From assembly GCA_963701015.1 (NCBI GenBank), contig OY969556.1, positions 2,418,001 to 2,482,000 of the forward strand: a stretch of 64,000 bases of DNA, written 5' to 3'. Source of the DNA: MFD09286-c1 sp963701015. GTDB lineage: Bacteria; Bacteroidota; Bacteroidia; Bacteroidales; DTGW01. The position numbers were made by a program, and so were the translations under genes. The notes below the pieces were generated by a model. It saw nothing but the letters and a program-made list of their open reading frames with translations, did no database searches and was not told the origin of the DNA. Below, piece after piece: positions 53,100 through 62,939 of this stretch (position 1 is its first letter; every line of letters starts with the position of its first letter).

Positions 53100-54419
53100 T
53101 TACAAATGTAGCAGGTTATTTTGCAAAAGTTTATCTGTAAGTTCAAAATTATTTCTTTCATCAAGTATGCTAATTTTATCTTTTGTTATTAGCTTATAAT
53201 TATTCATTATAACCGTATAGAATGTTTTTTCAGAATTAATAACAACTTTATTGATAACATTTTTAAAATAATATTGGTATAAAATATTCGAAGGAATAGG
53301 AACATTATTGTTTGTATGATATATAACATTTTCAATTTTAGCAAGTTTTGCACATAATGCAACAAATTTCACATCGGCAGGATTACTTATAACAATGGTT
53401 GAGATTCTATGTCTATTTAGATATTTAATATATCTTATAATCGAATATACATTTAAAATATAATAATCATATTTATTTAACCTGAAATAATGCATTTTAG
53501 TTTTTCTAACTTTTTGTAATATTTCAGAATTACCAGCAGCTGTAACAACTGGTTCATAACCTTTTCCATAAATTTTAATTGCATTCTGAAATTGCCATTC
53601 CTCCTCATTTCCCCATGTTTTAACTGAGGTAAAAAAGCATATCCTAAATGGATCCCGAGCTTTTTCGGTCTCAATAATCTTATGAAGTTTTAAATATTTA
53701 AGATATACTTCAAAGGATGAATTTAAACTAACAACTAATCCATAAAAGCCATCCAAAAATCCTAATTTTATAATATAATCACGGAAAAAACGCCATAACG
53801 GATGAAGTATAATATATCGAAAATAGTTTGGTTTTATACCTTTTTGATGATAAGCTAAAGCTAAGATATCGGTAAATTTGTTAATCTGATTGATTTGTTG
53901 GGATATGGTATAAAATGAATAATGGATCATGTCACCTTTTAAATGGCAGACTTTTGAACCTTTAACCATAACAAATTTATCATGTGGATTAATTCCATCC
54001 CAGAAACCTTTACGTCTATCCCATAATCGAAGTTTTCTTGATGGATACCAGCTTGTATGCCTTATCCATTTTCCACAATAATTAGTTAGTCGGTTAAATG
54101 AATAACCGTCATGTGTCCAATTATTTTTAACAGTAAGAATTGATTTTTTTAATTCTTCAGTGATTGCTTCATCAGCATCAAGAGACAGAACATGATTATA
54201 TGCTGCCTGACTGGTTGCCCAATTTTTTTGTTCTATATATCCTTCAAATTCATGCTTTATGAAACGAATGTTATGTAATTTGCAAATTTCCTCCGTTTTA
54301 TCAGTCGAATAACTGTCAACAACAAGAATTTCATCTGCAATTCCATCAACTGATTTCAGGCATCTTTCAATGTTCCGTTCTTCGTTATAGGTAATTATTA
54401 CTACCGATATTTTTGGCAT
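53100..54419 (-). CDS. GT2 glycosyltransferase fused to an N-terminal half of a GT4-type enzyme
   Basis: A 439-residue protein. Residues 1-250 form a GT2 domain like the WaaE/KdtX family of LPS core synthesis (ISVVIITYNEERNIERCLKS; DADEA at 81-85; KLRLWDRRKGFWDG). From about 255 to 439 it continues with a GT-B N-terminal half: FRICFFTSVKTWGNEEEWQFQNAIKIYGKGYEPVVTAAG, resembling the WGGGEKWH-type start of GT4 enzymes. The C-terminal GT-B half, which binds the nucleotide sugar (E-x7-E), is missing and the frame ends normally. Whether the second half is a relic or a binding module is unknown. It is upstream of the other GT2 gene. Confidence 0.85.
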   Translation of the reverse strand: MPKISVVIITYNEERNIERCLKSVDGIADEILVVDSYSTDKTEEICKLHNIRFIKHEFEGYIEQKNWATSQAAYNHVLSLDADEAITEELKKSILTVKNNWTHDGYSFNRLTNYCGKWIRHTSWYPSRKLRLWDRRKGFWDGINPHDKFVMVKGSKVCHLKGDMIHYSFYTISQQINQINKFTDILALAYHQKGIKPNYFRYIILHPLWRFFRDYIIKLGFLDGFYGLVVSLNSSFEVYLKYLKLHKIIETEKARDPFRICFFTSVKTWGNEEEWQFQNAIKIYGKGYEPVVTAAGNSEILQKVRKTKMHYFRLNKYDYYILNVYSIIRYIKYLNRHRISTIVISNPADVKFVALCAKLAKIENVIYHTNNNVPIPSNILYQYYFKNVINKVVINSEKTFYTVIMNNYKLITKDKISILDERNNFELTDKLLQNNLLHL

Positions 54420-54491
54420 ACAATTATAGTTAGCAGTTAATACAAACCTAATGGAATTTTTTTATAATTGTATAGTTCCTTAACAAATTTT

Positions 54492-56957
54492 TCATTCCTG
54501 TATATAAATTCTTTTTACACGGGGCGATATACTTGTTAATATTTCATAAGGGATTGTGCCTATTTTCTCTGAAATTTCAGTAATTGTAATATAATCTCCA
54601 AAAATTTCAACTTCGTCACCTTCATTTGCATCAATTTCAGAAATATCAAGCATACACATATCCATACAAATTGTTCCAATTATTGGGGCATTTTTGCCGT
54701 TAAGCCTTGCAAAACCAATACCATTGCTAAATTTTCTATTTAACCCGTCAGCGTAACCGATAGGAATGGTAGCAATTTTAATTGGCTTAACTACTTTGCC
54801 TTTACGTCCATAGCCTACTGTTTCTCCAAGTTTAACAGTTTTAATTTGTGAAATTGAAGTTTTTAATGAACTTACATTTCGCAATTTTTGCTGATTAAAC
54901 GGATTTACCCCATATAATCCAATACCTAAGCGAACCATATCAAATTGATAGTCAGAAAATCGCTCAATTCCTGCTGAATTAAGAATATGTCTGTAAATTT
55001 TATGCTTATATAAATCACAAATTTGTTGGCTCATTTTTGAAAACAATTGAATTTGTTGAACCGTAAAATCATCATGCTGAATTTCATCGGCTGCAGCCAA
55101 ATGCGAAAATACAGAATGCACAATAACTTGTTTATTTTGAGAAAGTAGCTTACAAAGCTGAGGTAAATCATTTTCTTCGAAACCCAAACGATGCATGCCT
55201 GTATCAAGTTTAATATGTATTGGATAAACATCTATCTGCAAGGTTTGTAAAATATTTAAAAAATTATGGAGTTGATTTATTGAATAAATTTCAGGTTCAA
55301 GGTTAAACTCAATCATTTGCCTAAAACTTTCATCTTCAGGGTTCATTACAACAATAGGTAACGAAATTCCAGCTTGCCTTAATGAAACACCTTCATCTGC
55401 AAAAGCTACTGCTAAATAATCAATTTTTTGAAACTGAAGCATGTTTGCAATTTCAAAACTACCGCTTCCATAAGAAAATGCTTTGACCATAGCCATAATT
55501 TTTGTAGTCGGTTTTAATTTCGACCTGAAATAATTCAAATTATGAACCATAGCTGTTAAATTAATTTCGAGAACTGTTCTATGTGTCTTTTGCTCTAAAA
55601 TTGTTGCTATTTTCTCAAATTCAAAACTTCGTGACCCTTTCAATAAAATAGTTTCATTATTAAAATCAATTGAAGAAATTTGTTTCAGAAATTCTTCCGT
55701 TGATAAATAAAATTGCTTTTCACAATTAAATACACCTGCATTTGCATATAAGAAAGAACCAATTCCTAGAAGACGATCGACCTTTTTATTTTCCAATAAC
55801 TTTGCAACTTCAAAATATAATTCCGGTTCAGGTTTCCCGCTTTGCAAAATATCAGATAAAATCAATGTTTTTTTTATATGTTGTTTTTGTTGGTTCATAA
55901 AATCCAAAGCTATCTCAAGCGAATGGAAATCGGAATTATAACTATCATTAATGAGAATACATTTATTAATACCATTTTTAAGTTCAAGCCGCATTTCAAC
56001 CTGAGAAATGACAAGCATTCGTGAAGCAATTTTTTCATTGCTATATCCAAGAAAAAGCATAAGCAACCAACAGTGAATTGCATTTTCAATTGATGCACTA
56101 TCAATAAATGGTATGGTAATTTGAAGAGAATTCCCATTATATATTCCGAAAAGCTGTGAAGTGTTTGACGTTTTTTGCAATTCAGTAATCCTAAGAGTTG
56201 CATCATGTTTAAATGACCAGTTTAATTTTTCCTGACCGGGATTAATCCAATCATCAATTTCTTCAGCCAATAGTTCATGATCCAAGCAATATATTAAAGT
56301 TTTTACCTCTCTGAAAAGAATTAGTTTTTCACGGATTTTACGGTTTACAGATAGAAAATTTTCCTGATGAGGCTCACCAATATTCGTAAAAATACCAATA
56401 TCTGGTCTTATAATAGGTTGAAGTTTAACCATTTCATCAATTCGTGAAATTCCAGCTTCGAATATTGCTAAATTAGCTGAAGGTTCAAGATTCCAAACTG
56501 ATAAAGGAACTCCAATTTGTGAATTATAGCTTTTAGGACTTCGAACAATTTTATTATCAAAATGCAACAATTGATATAACCATTCTTTTACCACTGTTTT
56601 TCCATTACTCCCGGTTATACCAATTACTTTTCCCGAAAAATTATTTCTATGCCAGGTAGCCAATTTTTGTATAGCATCCAGCGTATTGGGAACAATTATA
56701 AAATTAGCTTCATTTTTAAATGAAATTTTTTCATCAATATTTTCAACTACAAAATTCTTCATTCCTTTGTAATGAAATAAGTCAGAAATGAATTGATGTC
56801 CATCATGTCTTTCACCTTTAATTGCAAAAAAAAGTGAATTATCTGGGGATATTAAGTTTCTACTATCGGTTACTAAATGGTTAATATTTATTTCCCCATT
56901 GCCTTTTAGTTGGCCATCTACTATCTGTGCAATTTCATTTAAATTATATTGGGCCAT
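54492..56957 (-). CDS. murF-alr: Bifunctional UDP-MurNAc-tripeptide:D-Ala-D-Ala ligase / alanine racemase
   Basis: An 821-residue fusion typical of Bacteroidota. The N-terminal half (1-about 455) is MurF, with the ATP loop TGSNGKT (115-121) and a Mur ligase core (NIGEPHQENF; NDSYNSDF; ILSDILQSG). The C-terminal half (about 460-821) is a PLP alanine racemase with the PLP lysine at K492 (MAMVKAFSYGSGS) and the second-base region (ETVGYGRKGK). Together they make D-alanine and add D-Ala-D-Ala to the peptidoglycan precursor. The ATG at 56957 overlaps tdk by 14 bases; a TTG at 56963 would extend it by two codons. Cytoplasmic. Confidence 0.97.
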   Translation of the reverse strand: MAQYNLNEIAQIVDGQLKGNGEININHLVTDSRNLISPDNSLFFAIKGERHDGHQFISDLFHYKGMKNFVVENIDEKISFKNEANFIIVPNTLDAIQKLATWHRNNFSGKVIGITGSNGKTVVKEWLYQLLHFDNKIVRSPKSYNSQIGVPLSVWNLEPSANLAIFEAGISRIDEMVKLQPIIRPDIGIFTNIGEPHQENFLSVNRKIREKLILFREVKTLIYCLDHELLAEEIDDWINPGQEKLNWSFKHDATLRITELQKTSNTSQLFGIYNGNSLQITIPFIDSASIENAIHCWLLMLFLGYSNEKIASRMLVISQVEMRLELKNGINKCILINDSYNSDFHSLEIALDFMNQQKQHIKKTLILSDILQSGKPEPELYFEVAKLLENKKVDRLLGIGSFLYANAGVFNCEKQFYLSTEEFLKQISSIDFNNETILLKGSRSFEFEKIATILEQKTHRTVLEINLTAMVHNLNYFRSKLKPTTKIMAMVKAFSYGSGSFEIANMLQFQKIDYLAVAFADEGVSLRQAGISLPIVVMNPEDESFRQMIEFNLEPEIYSINQLHNFLNILQTLQIDVYPIHIKLDTGMHRLGFEENDLPQLCKLLSQNKQVIVHSVFSHLAAADEIQHDDFTVQQIQLFSKMSQQICDLYKHKIYRHILNSAGIERFSDYQFDMVRLGIGLYGVNPFNQQKLRNVSSLKTSISQIKTVKLGETVGYGRKGKVVKPIKIATIPIGYADGLNRKFSNGIGFARLNGKNAPIIGTICMDMCMLDISEIDANEGDEVEIFGDYITITEISEKIGTIPYEILTSISPRVKRIYIQE

Positions 56958-57537
56958 TTTCAATTTGCTTTAATAAATTATAACATTTCCTACATAAAGG
57001 TTCATATTCATTTTTCTCGCCAAGCATAATTATATTTTTATCACTTGTTTTGCGAAATGAAATATATGCTAAATTTCCACAGCGTTGACATATTGCCTGA
57101 AGTTTGGTCACATATTCAGCTTTTGCTAAAATTTGAGGCATAGGCCTAAAGCCATTCCCACTATAATCCATGTCAAGGCCGGCAACTATAACCCTATGTC
57201 CGCAATTTGCAAGTTGTTCGCAGATTTCAGTCAATCCATTATCGAAAAATTGGGCTTCATCAATTGCAATTACATCTGCCCCGTCTGAAAAATTTTGAAT
57301 TTCATTTGAATTACCTACTGGAATTGAGATAAATGAATTATCGTTATGCGAAACTATTTTATTTTCTGAATATCGTTTATCTATTATCGGTTTAAAAATT
57401 TTGACTCGTTGATTTGCCAATACTGCCCTTTTAATTCTCCTCATAAGTTCTTCTGTTTTACCAGAAAACATTGAACCAGTTATAGCTTCAATTGATCCAT
57501 TGTTTGACAAATGTTCTTGTGTTTTTTCAGTAAACAT
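56944..57537 (-). CDS. tdk: Thymidine kinase
   Basis: A 197-residue type II thymidine kinase that phosphorylates thymidine for salvage. The P-loop is GSMFSGKT (21-28), IDEAQFF is the Mg/lid Asp-Glu motif (about 93-99) and the zinc site is two pairs, CQRC and CRKC, in the C-terminal third. Length agrees with bacterial Tdk (about 195-205). It overlaps the start of the MurF-Alr gene by 14 bases, so the two are cotranscribed although functionally unrelated. Confidence 0.97.
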   Translation of the reverse strand: MFTEKTQEHLSNNGSIEAITGSMFSGKTEELMRRIKRAVLANQRVKIFKPIIDKRYSENKIVSHNDNSFISIPVGNSNEIQNFSDGADVIAIDEAQFFDNGLTEICEQLANCGHRVIVAGLDMDYSGNGFRPMPQILAKAEYVTKLQAICQRCGNLAYISFRKTSDKNIIMLGEKNEYEPLCRKCYNLLKQIENGPI

Positions 57538-57595
57538 ATATTTATTATGGCAATTTTACGTTTATACTTTATGGACAATTTCTTTTTTACCTTTA

Positions 57596-57603
57596 CAAAA
57601 ATA
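57596..57603 (-). promoter_or_regulatory. -7 box (TATTTTTG) for tdk-murF-alr
   Basis: An exact TAnnTTTG match on the minus strand, 59 bases before the tdk ATG at 57537. No -33 TTG at the usual spacing. Confidence 0.4.
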
Positions 57604-57640
57604 AGTAAATTGACGATTATAAAATCTAAAGATCAATAAT

Positions 57641-58366
57641 ATGAACAATACATTATTAATTATTGCCGAAGAATTAAACAAATCAAAAGATTTGATGGAT
57701 AAATTTTCAGAAACCGGTGAATTGCCGAGAATTGAATTTGATATACTCTTATCAAAACTCCAATTTGTTTATGATGCCTTATATCATTATAAATCAATCC
57801 CTCAAATTCAAGGTTCAACTAACTTTAAAGAAAATAAAACAGAGCAAGTTAAGCCATTGGAAACCAAAATAATAACAAAAACGGAAACCGCAAAAGCGGT
57901 AACTGATACAAAATCAATTGAACACAGTGATTTAATAACTATTGATGATCCTAAACCTGAACACATTAAAGAAATTGATTCACCAGAAAAAGAAATAAAA
58001 ATTTTGGATAAAAAAGAAAATCACCATGCTAAAGAAATTATCGCGGAAAAGTTTAAACAACATCAACCTCTGATTAATGAAGTTTTAAAACAAGAACATC
58101 AAAAGAAAGACGTGTCAGCAATAATGCAATCGAAACCAATAAATAATTTGGAATCGGCAATTGGAATAAATGAAAAATTCCTGTTTATAAAGGAACTATT
58201 TAATGGTGATACCGAAACATATGATAAAACCATTCGTATAATAAATAACTCATCCAACTTTAACGAAGCATATAATTATTTAAACCAAACATTTGCATGG
58301 GATATGAATAATAATTACGTGCAAAAAATATTAGATTTAATTCGGCGTAGATTTATAATCGATTAA
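57641..58366 (+). CDS. Conserved Bacteroidota protein of unknown function
   Basis: A 241-residue cytoplasmic protein. Residues 1-50 are helical (LLIIAEELNKSKDLMDKFSE). The middle (60-150) is low-complexity, charged and probably disordered, rich in Lys, Glu and Thr. The C-terminal 80 residues are compact and conserved-looking (LESAIGINEKFLFIKELFNGDTETYDKTIRIINNSSNFNEAYNYLNQTFAWD ... IRRRFIID). The same layout of a short helical N-terminus, variable linker and this C-terminal domain is seen in Bacteroidota proteins without a known role. It is divergent from tdk. No function can be assigned. Confidence 0.8.
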   Translation: MNNTLLIIAEELNKSKDLMDKFSETGELPRIEFDILLSKLQFVYDALYHYKSIPQIQGSTNFKENKTEQVKPLETKIITKTETAKAVTDTKSIEHSDLITIDDPKPEHIKEIDSPEKEIKILDKKENHHAKEIIAEKFKQHQPLINEVLKQEHQKKDVSAIMQSKPINNLESAIGINEKFLFIKELFNGDTETYDKTIRIINNSSNFNEAYNYLNQTFAWDMNNNYVQKILDLIRRRFIID

Positions 58367-58460
58367 TTCAAAAATATACAACTAAAATATTTTCTTTAGT
58401 GCTAAATTAATATCTTTATAATTAGAGCTTAAAAATATTTTTTTATCAGATATATAAAAT

Positions 58461-61172
58461 TTGAAATATCTAAAGTATATATTATCTATCATTTTAATTA
58501 CATTTTCAGTTATATCATTTTCTCAAATTGAAAAATGGCATACTATTCATTATACTATTGAAACAGGACTACCCAGTAATCAAATGCTTAATGCAGTTCA
58601 AGATTCCTTTGGTTATATATGGATTGCTTCAAATAACGGATTAGCAAGGTTTGATGGACTAAACTTCAAAATATATCAAAATAATATTAATGATTCAGGA
58701 AGTGTAATTGATAATGTGTTCAATCAAATAATGATTGATTCAAAAGGAAGATTATTGGCCGCAACAACAATTGGGGTTTGCTTTTACGACGCAGTGCATG
58801 AAAACTTTTCATTAATAAAAAATACAGCCAATATGCAAGTAAGTTGCATGTTTGAAGATCATTCTGGAAATTATTTGTTTGCATCACCACAAGAAGGTTT
58901 AATTATTTTGTCAAAAGATTTTTCATTGATTCGAAAAATTAAAAATAATAATAAAGATACCAACAGTATTGGTACCAATAAAATATGGCAAATATATGAA
59001 GATAATGATGGAATTATATGGATTGGTACTTTACGCGAAGGTATATATTCATATAACTTAAATAAAAATAAAATTAAAAAATACAGCAATGCGCCTAAAA
59101 TGAATATTCATTGTATCACACAAGGTAAAAACAATAATATAATTTTTTGCACAAGCAATGGTTTATATTTTTATAATAAATCAGAAAATAAATTTAGTCA
59201 GGAACTTTCAAATCTTGATAATAGAATAAATAGTTATTCGAAACTTACTAATATTGACATTCGAAATGCATCATACAGCCGAGATGGAAGACTATGGTTT
59301 AGTCATGTTAAAGGCTTTAGTATATACGATCCACAAAATGGTAAAATAACCGATTCTGACTCATCAATTTTTGGACTTGACAATCCTTATTCAATTATGT
59401 CACAAAGCATATTTATTGATAAACAAAACGATATTTGGGTTTCCACAATTAATGATGGAATATATTTATTCAACAAAACATATAAAAATTTCCAAAGCAT
59501 ATGTAAAAATATTATTGGTAACCAATTGGCTACATCAGTATATTTTGATTTAGACAATGATTTTTGGATTGGCACTTTTCGTGGGAGTTTTTATAAAGTT
59601 AATCTAAAAAATGGAACTTATATTGATATACCAGGAAACAATTCAATAAAATTTGGTACTGTATTTTCATTTTTCCAAAGTGAAAATACCAAGTTAATAT
59701 ATATTGCTTGCTATAACGGACTATTTGTATATAATAAAGCAACCCAGGCAATAAAACAATATGTAAATATACCGAAAAATAAAAAAAGTTTGAGTTTTAA
59801 TGATGTTAGAGATATAATTGAAGATAAAAATCATAATATTTGGATAGCTACAAATGGAGGAGGTATTGACAAGTTTGATGAAATAAAACAAGAATTTTCA
59901 TCCATTGAAATTAATCTCAATAATCCTGATTCCGGAATAGTAAATAACTCATGTTTAAAACTCTACTGCGACAGCAAAAATAATTTATGGATAGGTACAT
60001 ATGGTGGATTTACAAAATATGATATTTCAGGCAATCATTTTTATAATTATAAAAATGAACCTCTTAAGCCAATAAAATTGACTCATCAATGGGTACAGTG
60101 CATTACTGAAGATTCAAACCATAATATATGGTTTGGAACGGCAAATGGATTAAATCAATTTTCACAAACTACAAATACGTTTAAACATTATTATAAATCA
60201 GACGGGCTTTCAAATAATTCAATTTCAGGATTACTTACAGACAAGCAAGGAAATATTTGGATAAGCACTGGAAAAGGAATTACAAAATATATCGTTTCAA
60301 AAAATAAATTTATTAATTATGAAACGGAAGATGATTTACCGTTAAACGAATTTTATCATGGCGCTTATTGCAAATCGAATACAGGAGATATTGTATTTGG
60401 TGCGAATAAAGGAATTATATTATTTAACCCTGTTGAAATAAAATTCAATCCATATATACCAAAAACATTATTTACTGATTTCAAATTATTCAATAAAAGT
60501 GTAAAACCAAGCCTTAAAAATGATGCAATACTTATAAAAAATATAAATTTAACTCACCAAATAGTACTAAATTATAATCAAAATGTAATAGCTTTTAAAT
60601 TTATAACACTCAATTATATAAATTCAATAAAAAACCAATATGCTTACAAATTAATTGGTTTCGATAAGCAATGGCAATTCAATGGTAATAAGAATGAAGC
60701 AACTTATACAAACCTTAGTCCAGGAACTTATTACTTTCAAGTAATAGCTTCAAATGATGATAAAATATGGAACAATTCTTTTTCCGAAATTACGTTAATA
60801 ATTAAACCTCCTTTTTGGCAAACCTGGTGGTTTATAATTATTTGTATAATTATTATAATTATATCTATTATAGTTTTTAATTACTATCGTTTATATAGTT
60901 TGAAAAAAAGAAACCAGGAACTTGAATATACAGTCAAAGCAAGAACCAAAGAATTACAGAAAAAAAATACAGAGCTTGAGTCAAAAACAATTATATTAAA
61001 CGATACAAATGCTATTCTTGAAGAAAGACAACAATATATTGAGGAACAATCGGAAGAACTTAAAGCGCACAGAGATAAATTGCAGGAATTAAACGCTACA
61101 AAAGATAAATTTTTTTCACTGATTGCACATGATTTAAAAGTGCCCATTCAATGTTCTTTTAGGATTTACTGA
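58461..61172 (+). CDS. Propeller-type sensor histidine kinase, N-terminal and HisKA part (frame broken)
   Basis: A 903-codon frame starting at TTG (58461), as no ATG lies upstream in frame and MKYLKYILSIILITFSVISFSQ follows as a signal peptide. Residues about 30-690 are periplasmic propeller repeats (SFGYIWIASNNGLARFDGLNF; NHNIWIATNGGGIDKFD), about 703-775 a Y_Y_Y domain, about 789-811 a membrane helix, then a coiled coil and the HisKA box with H890 (FFSLIAHDLK). After HDLKVP the frame shifts +1 and stops at 61172, so the ATPase domain is separate. The full span, 3331 bases, is 1110 codons plus one. Intact, it would sense an extracellular ligand; it lacks the receiver and AraC domains of full hybrids. 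Confidence 0.87.
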   Translation: MKYLKYILSIILITFSVISFSQIEKWHTIHYTIETGLPSNQMLNAVQDSFGYIWIASNNGLARFDGLNFKIYQNNINDSGSVIDNVFNQIMIDSKGRLLAATTIGVCFYDAVHENFSLIKNTANMQVSCMFEDHSGNYLFASPQEGLIILSKDFSLIRKIKNNNKDTNSIGTNKIWQIYEDNDGIIWIGTLREGIYSYNLNKNKIKKYSNAPKMNIHCITQGKNNNIIFCTSNGLYFYNKSENKFSQELSNLDNRINSYSKLTNIDIRNASYSRDGRLWFSHVKGFSIYDPQNGKITDSDSSIFGLDNPYSIMSQSIFIDKQNDIWVSTINDGIYLFNKTYKNFQSICKNIIGNQLATSVYFDLDNDFWIGTFRGSFYKVNLKNGTYIDIPGNNSIKFGTVFSFFQSENTKLIYIACYNGLFVYNKATQAIKQYVNIPKNKKSLSFNDVRDIIEDKNHNIWIATNGGGIDKFDEIKQEFSSIEINLNNPDSGIVNNSCLKLYCDSKNNLWIGTYGGFTKYDISGNHFYNYKNEPLKPIKLTHQWVQCITEDSNHNIWFGTANGLNQFSQTTNTFKHYYKSDGLSNNSISGLLTDKQGNIWISTGKGITKYIVSKNKFINYETEDDLPLNEFYHGAYCKSNTGDIVFGANKGIILFNPVEIKFNPYIPKTLFTDFKLFNKSVKPSLKNDAILIKNINLTHQIVLNYNQNVIAFKFITLNYINSIKNQYAYKLIGFDKQWQFNGNKNEATYTNLSPGTYYFQVIASNDDKIWNNSFSEITLIIKPPFWQTWWFIIICIIIIIISIIVFNYYRLYSLKKRNQELEYTVKARTKELQKKNTELESKTIILNDTNAILEERQQYIEEQSEELKAHRDKLQELNATKDKFFSLIAHDLKVPIQCSFRIY

Positions 61173-61791
61173 ATTATTATACAATAATTATTCAAAATAT
61201 GAAGATAACAAAAGACTTACTTTTATAAAAAATATAAGCGATACTTCTAATAAAATATATAATTTATTGCTTAATCTATTAGACTGGTCACTTACTCAAA
61301 GGGGAATGATTGAATTTAAACCAACTAATATAGGAATTGAAACATTTATTAAACAAAATATTGAATTATTGAAAGATACTGCATTTAAGAAAGATATTGT
61401 AGTATATTATAAAATTGAAGAAAATTTGAAAAATTTTCAAGCCGATGAAAACTTATTGAATATTGTAATTCGAAATTTAATTTCAAATGCTATTAAATTC
61501 ACTCCACAGGGTGGTGAAATTAACATTTCAAGTTATATCAAAAATTCCAATATTATTTTTGAGGTTTCAGATACTGGAATAGGAATACAAAATGAAGATA
61601 TTTCTAGACTATTCCGAATTGAAACTCATTATTCAAAACCAGGAACCAGTAAAGAAATGGGTACTGGCTTAGGCCTTATTTTATGCAAAGAATTTATTGA
61701 TAAACATAAAGGGCAAATTTGGGTAGAAAGTAAAATTATGCAAGGAAGTAAATTTAGTTTCTCAATACCGACAAATATAAATCAAGCTTAA
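61147..61791 (+). pseudogene. C-terminal HATPase half of the sensor kinase, out of frame
   Basis: The +1 frame continues the kinase: FNVLLGFTELLYNNYS after HDLKVP, then the dimerisation helix, and an HATPase domain with N-box NLISNAIKFTPQGGEI, DTGIGI and GTGLGL motifs, ending in FSIPTNINQA. One extra A at 61146 in CCCATTCAAT would explain the break, because removing it restores HDLKVPFNVLLGFTELL. It has no start codon of its own except a TTG at 61267, so it is not independent. It may be an assembly error or a true lesion. Confidence 0.85.
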
Positions 61792-61913
61792 ATTAACATC
61801 AAATTATTATAATATAATTTTTTTTTGATTAAAATTGAAAACTTAATTTATCTTTCAGCAAATTTTTATGATCTTTAATATTACATAAATACTATGTTTA
61901 AATTTTAATTATT

Positions 61914-62924
61914 ATGCTTAAAATTAAGTACATAAAATTATTTTTTGTTGTTATTCTAGTAATTACTTCATTGAATTCCTGTAAAAAAAGCCAGGGAATT
62001 AAAATTGGAGTGATGTTTCCATATACAACAGGTGCAAGGTTTGGCTTGGAAGAAACTTATTTTAAAAACAAAGCTGCTGAGTTAAATTGCCAGGTTTCAT
62101 TTTCCGATGCCAAAAGTGACGACAAAACACAAAAGGATCAAGCCATGGAACTTATTAAAAATGGAGTAAATGTTCTGGTTATAATGGCTGTAAATGCATA
62201 TACATCTGCTGATATTGTTAGAACAGCGCGCGAAGCTGGAATTAAAGTTATTGCTTATGACAGGATTATTTATAATTGCGATTTAGACCTATACTTATCC
62301 TATAACAATTATAATGTTGGAAAATATATGGCTGATTATGCGCTTAAATTAAAACCTGAAGGCAAATACTTAATTCTCGGCGGTGATAAAAGCGACAGAA
62401 ATGCAATAATGGTTAAAACCGGTCAATTAGATGCGATTCAAAAGTACGTGCAGGACGGTAAAATAAAAATTGTTTATAATGTGTATACAGAAGATTGGTC
62501 AGCAGATAACGCCTATAAAGAAATGAGCGACTATTTAAAATTAAGTTCATTTGATGTGCCGGATGTAATCTTATCATCATACGATGGCATGTCCAGAGGT
62601 TCGTTACAAGCAATGAATGATTTAGGAATTTATAAGGATGTTGTTATAACCGGTCAGGATGCTGAACCACAGAGTATTAAAGAAATTATAAAAGGTAAGC
62701 AATCAATGACTATTTACAAGCCATTTAAGATTTTAGCTGAAACAGCCGTAATTGATGCAATCAAATTGTATAATGGAGAAAAACCGGAAACAAATTCAAC
62801 ATCATTTAACAATAGAATGGACGTTCCAACTTACTTGTTCGACCCTGTAGTTGTGGACAAATCAAATTATATGCAAACTGTTGTTGCTGATGGTTTGGTT
62901 AAAGAATCGGATTTGCAAAAATAA
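61914..62924 (+). CDS. Sugar-type periplasmic-binding lipoprotein
   Basis: A 336-residue lipoprotein: signal MLKIKYIKLFFVVILVITS with the lipobox LNSC (C23). The body is a two-lobed type I periplasmic binding protein of the ribose/xylose class: IKIGVMFPYTTGARFGLEETYFKNKAAELN, LIKNGVNVLVIMAVNAYTSADIVRTAREAGIKVIAYDRII, GKYLILGGDKSDRNA, DVVITGQDAEPQSIKEIIKG. It most resembles D-xylose-binding proteins (XylF). No ABC ATPase or permease gene is nearby. The kinase gene ends 122 bases upstream on the same strand, so it may feed a ligand signal to that kinase. Ligand unknown. Confidence 0.88.
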   Translation: MLKIKYIKLFFVVILVITSLNSCKKSQGIKIGVMFPYTTGARFGLEETYFKNKAAELNCQVSFSDAKSDDKTQKDQAMELIKNGVNVLVIMAVNAYTSADIVRTAREAGIKVIAYDRIIYNCDLDLYLSYNNYNVGKYMADYALKLKPEGKYLILGGDKSDRNAIMVKTGQLDAIQKYVQDGKIKIVYNVYTEDWSADNAYKEMSDYLKLSSFDVPDVILSSYDGMSRGSLQAMNDLGIYKDVVITGQDAEPQSIKEIIKGKQSMTIYKPFKILAETAVIDAIKLYNGEKPETNSTSFNNRMDVPTYLFDPVVVDKSNYMQTVVADGLVKESDLQK

Positions 62925-62939
62925 TAATCGCAATTAATT

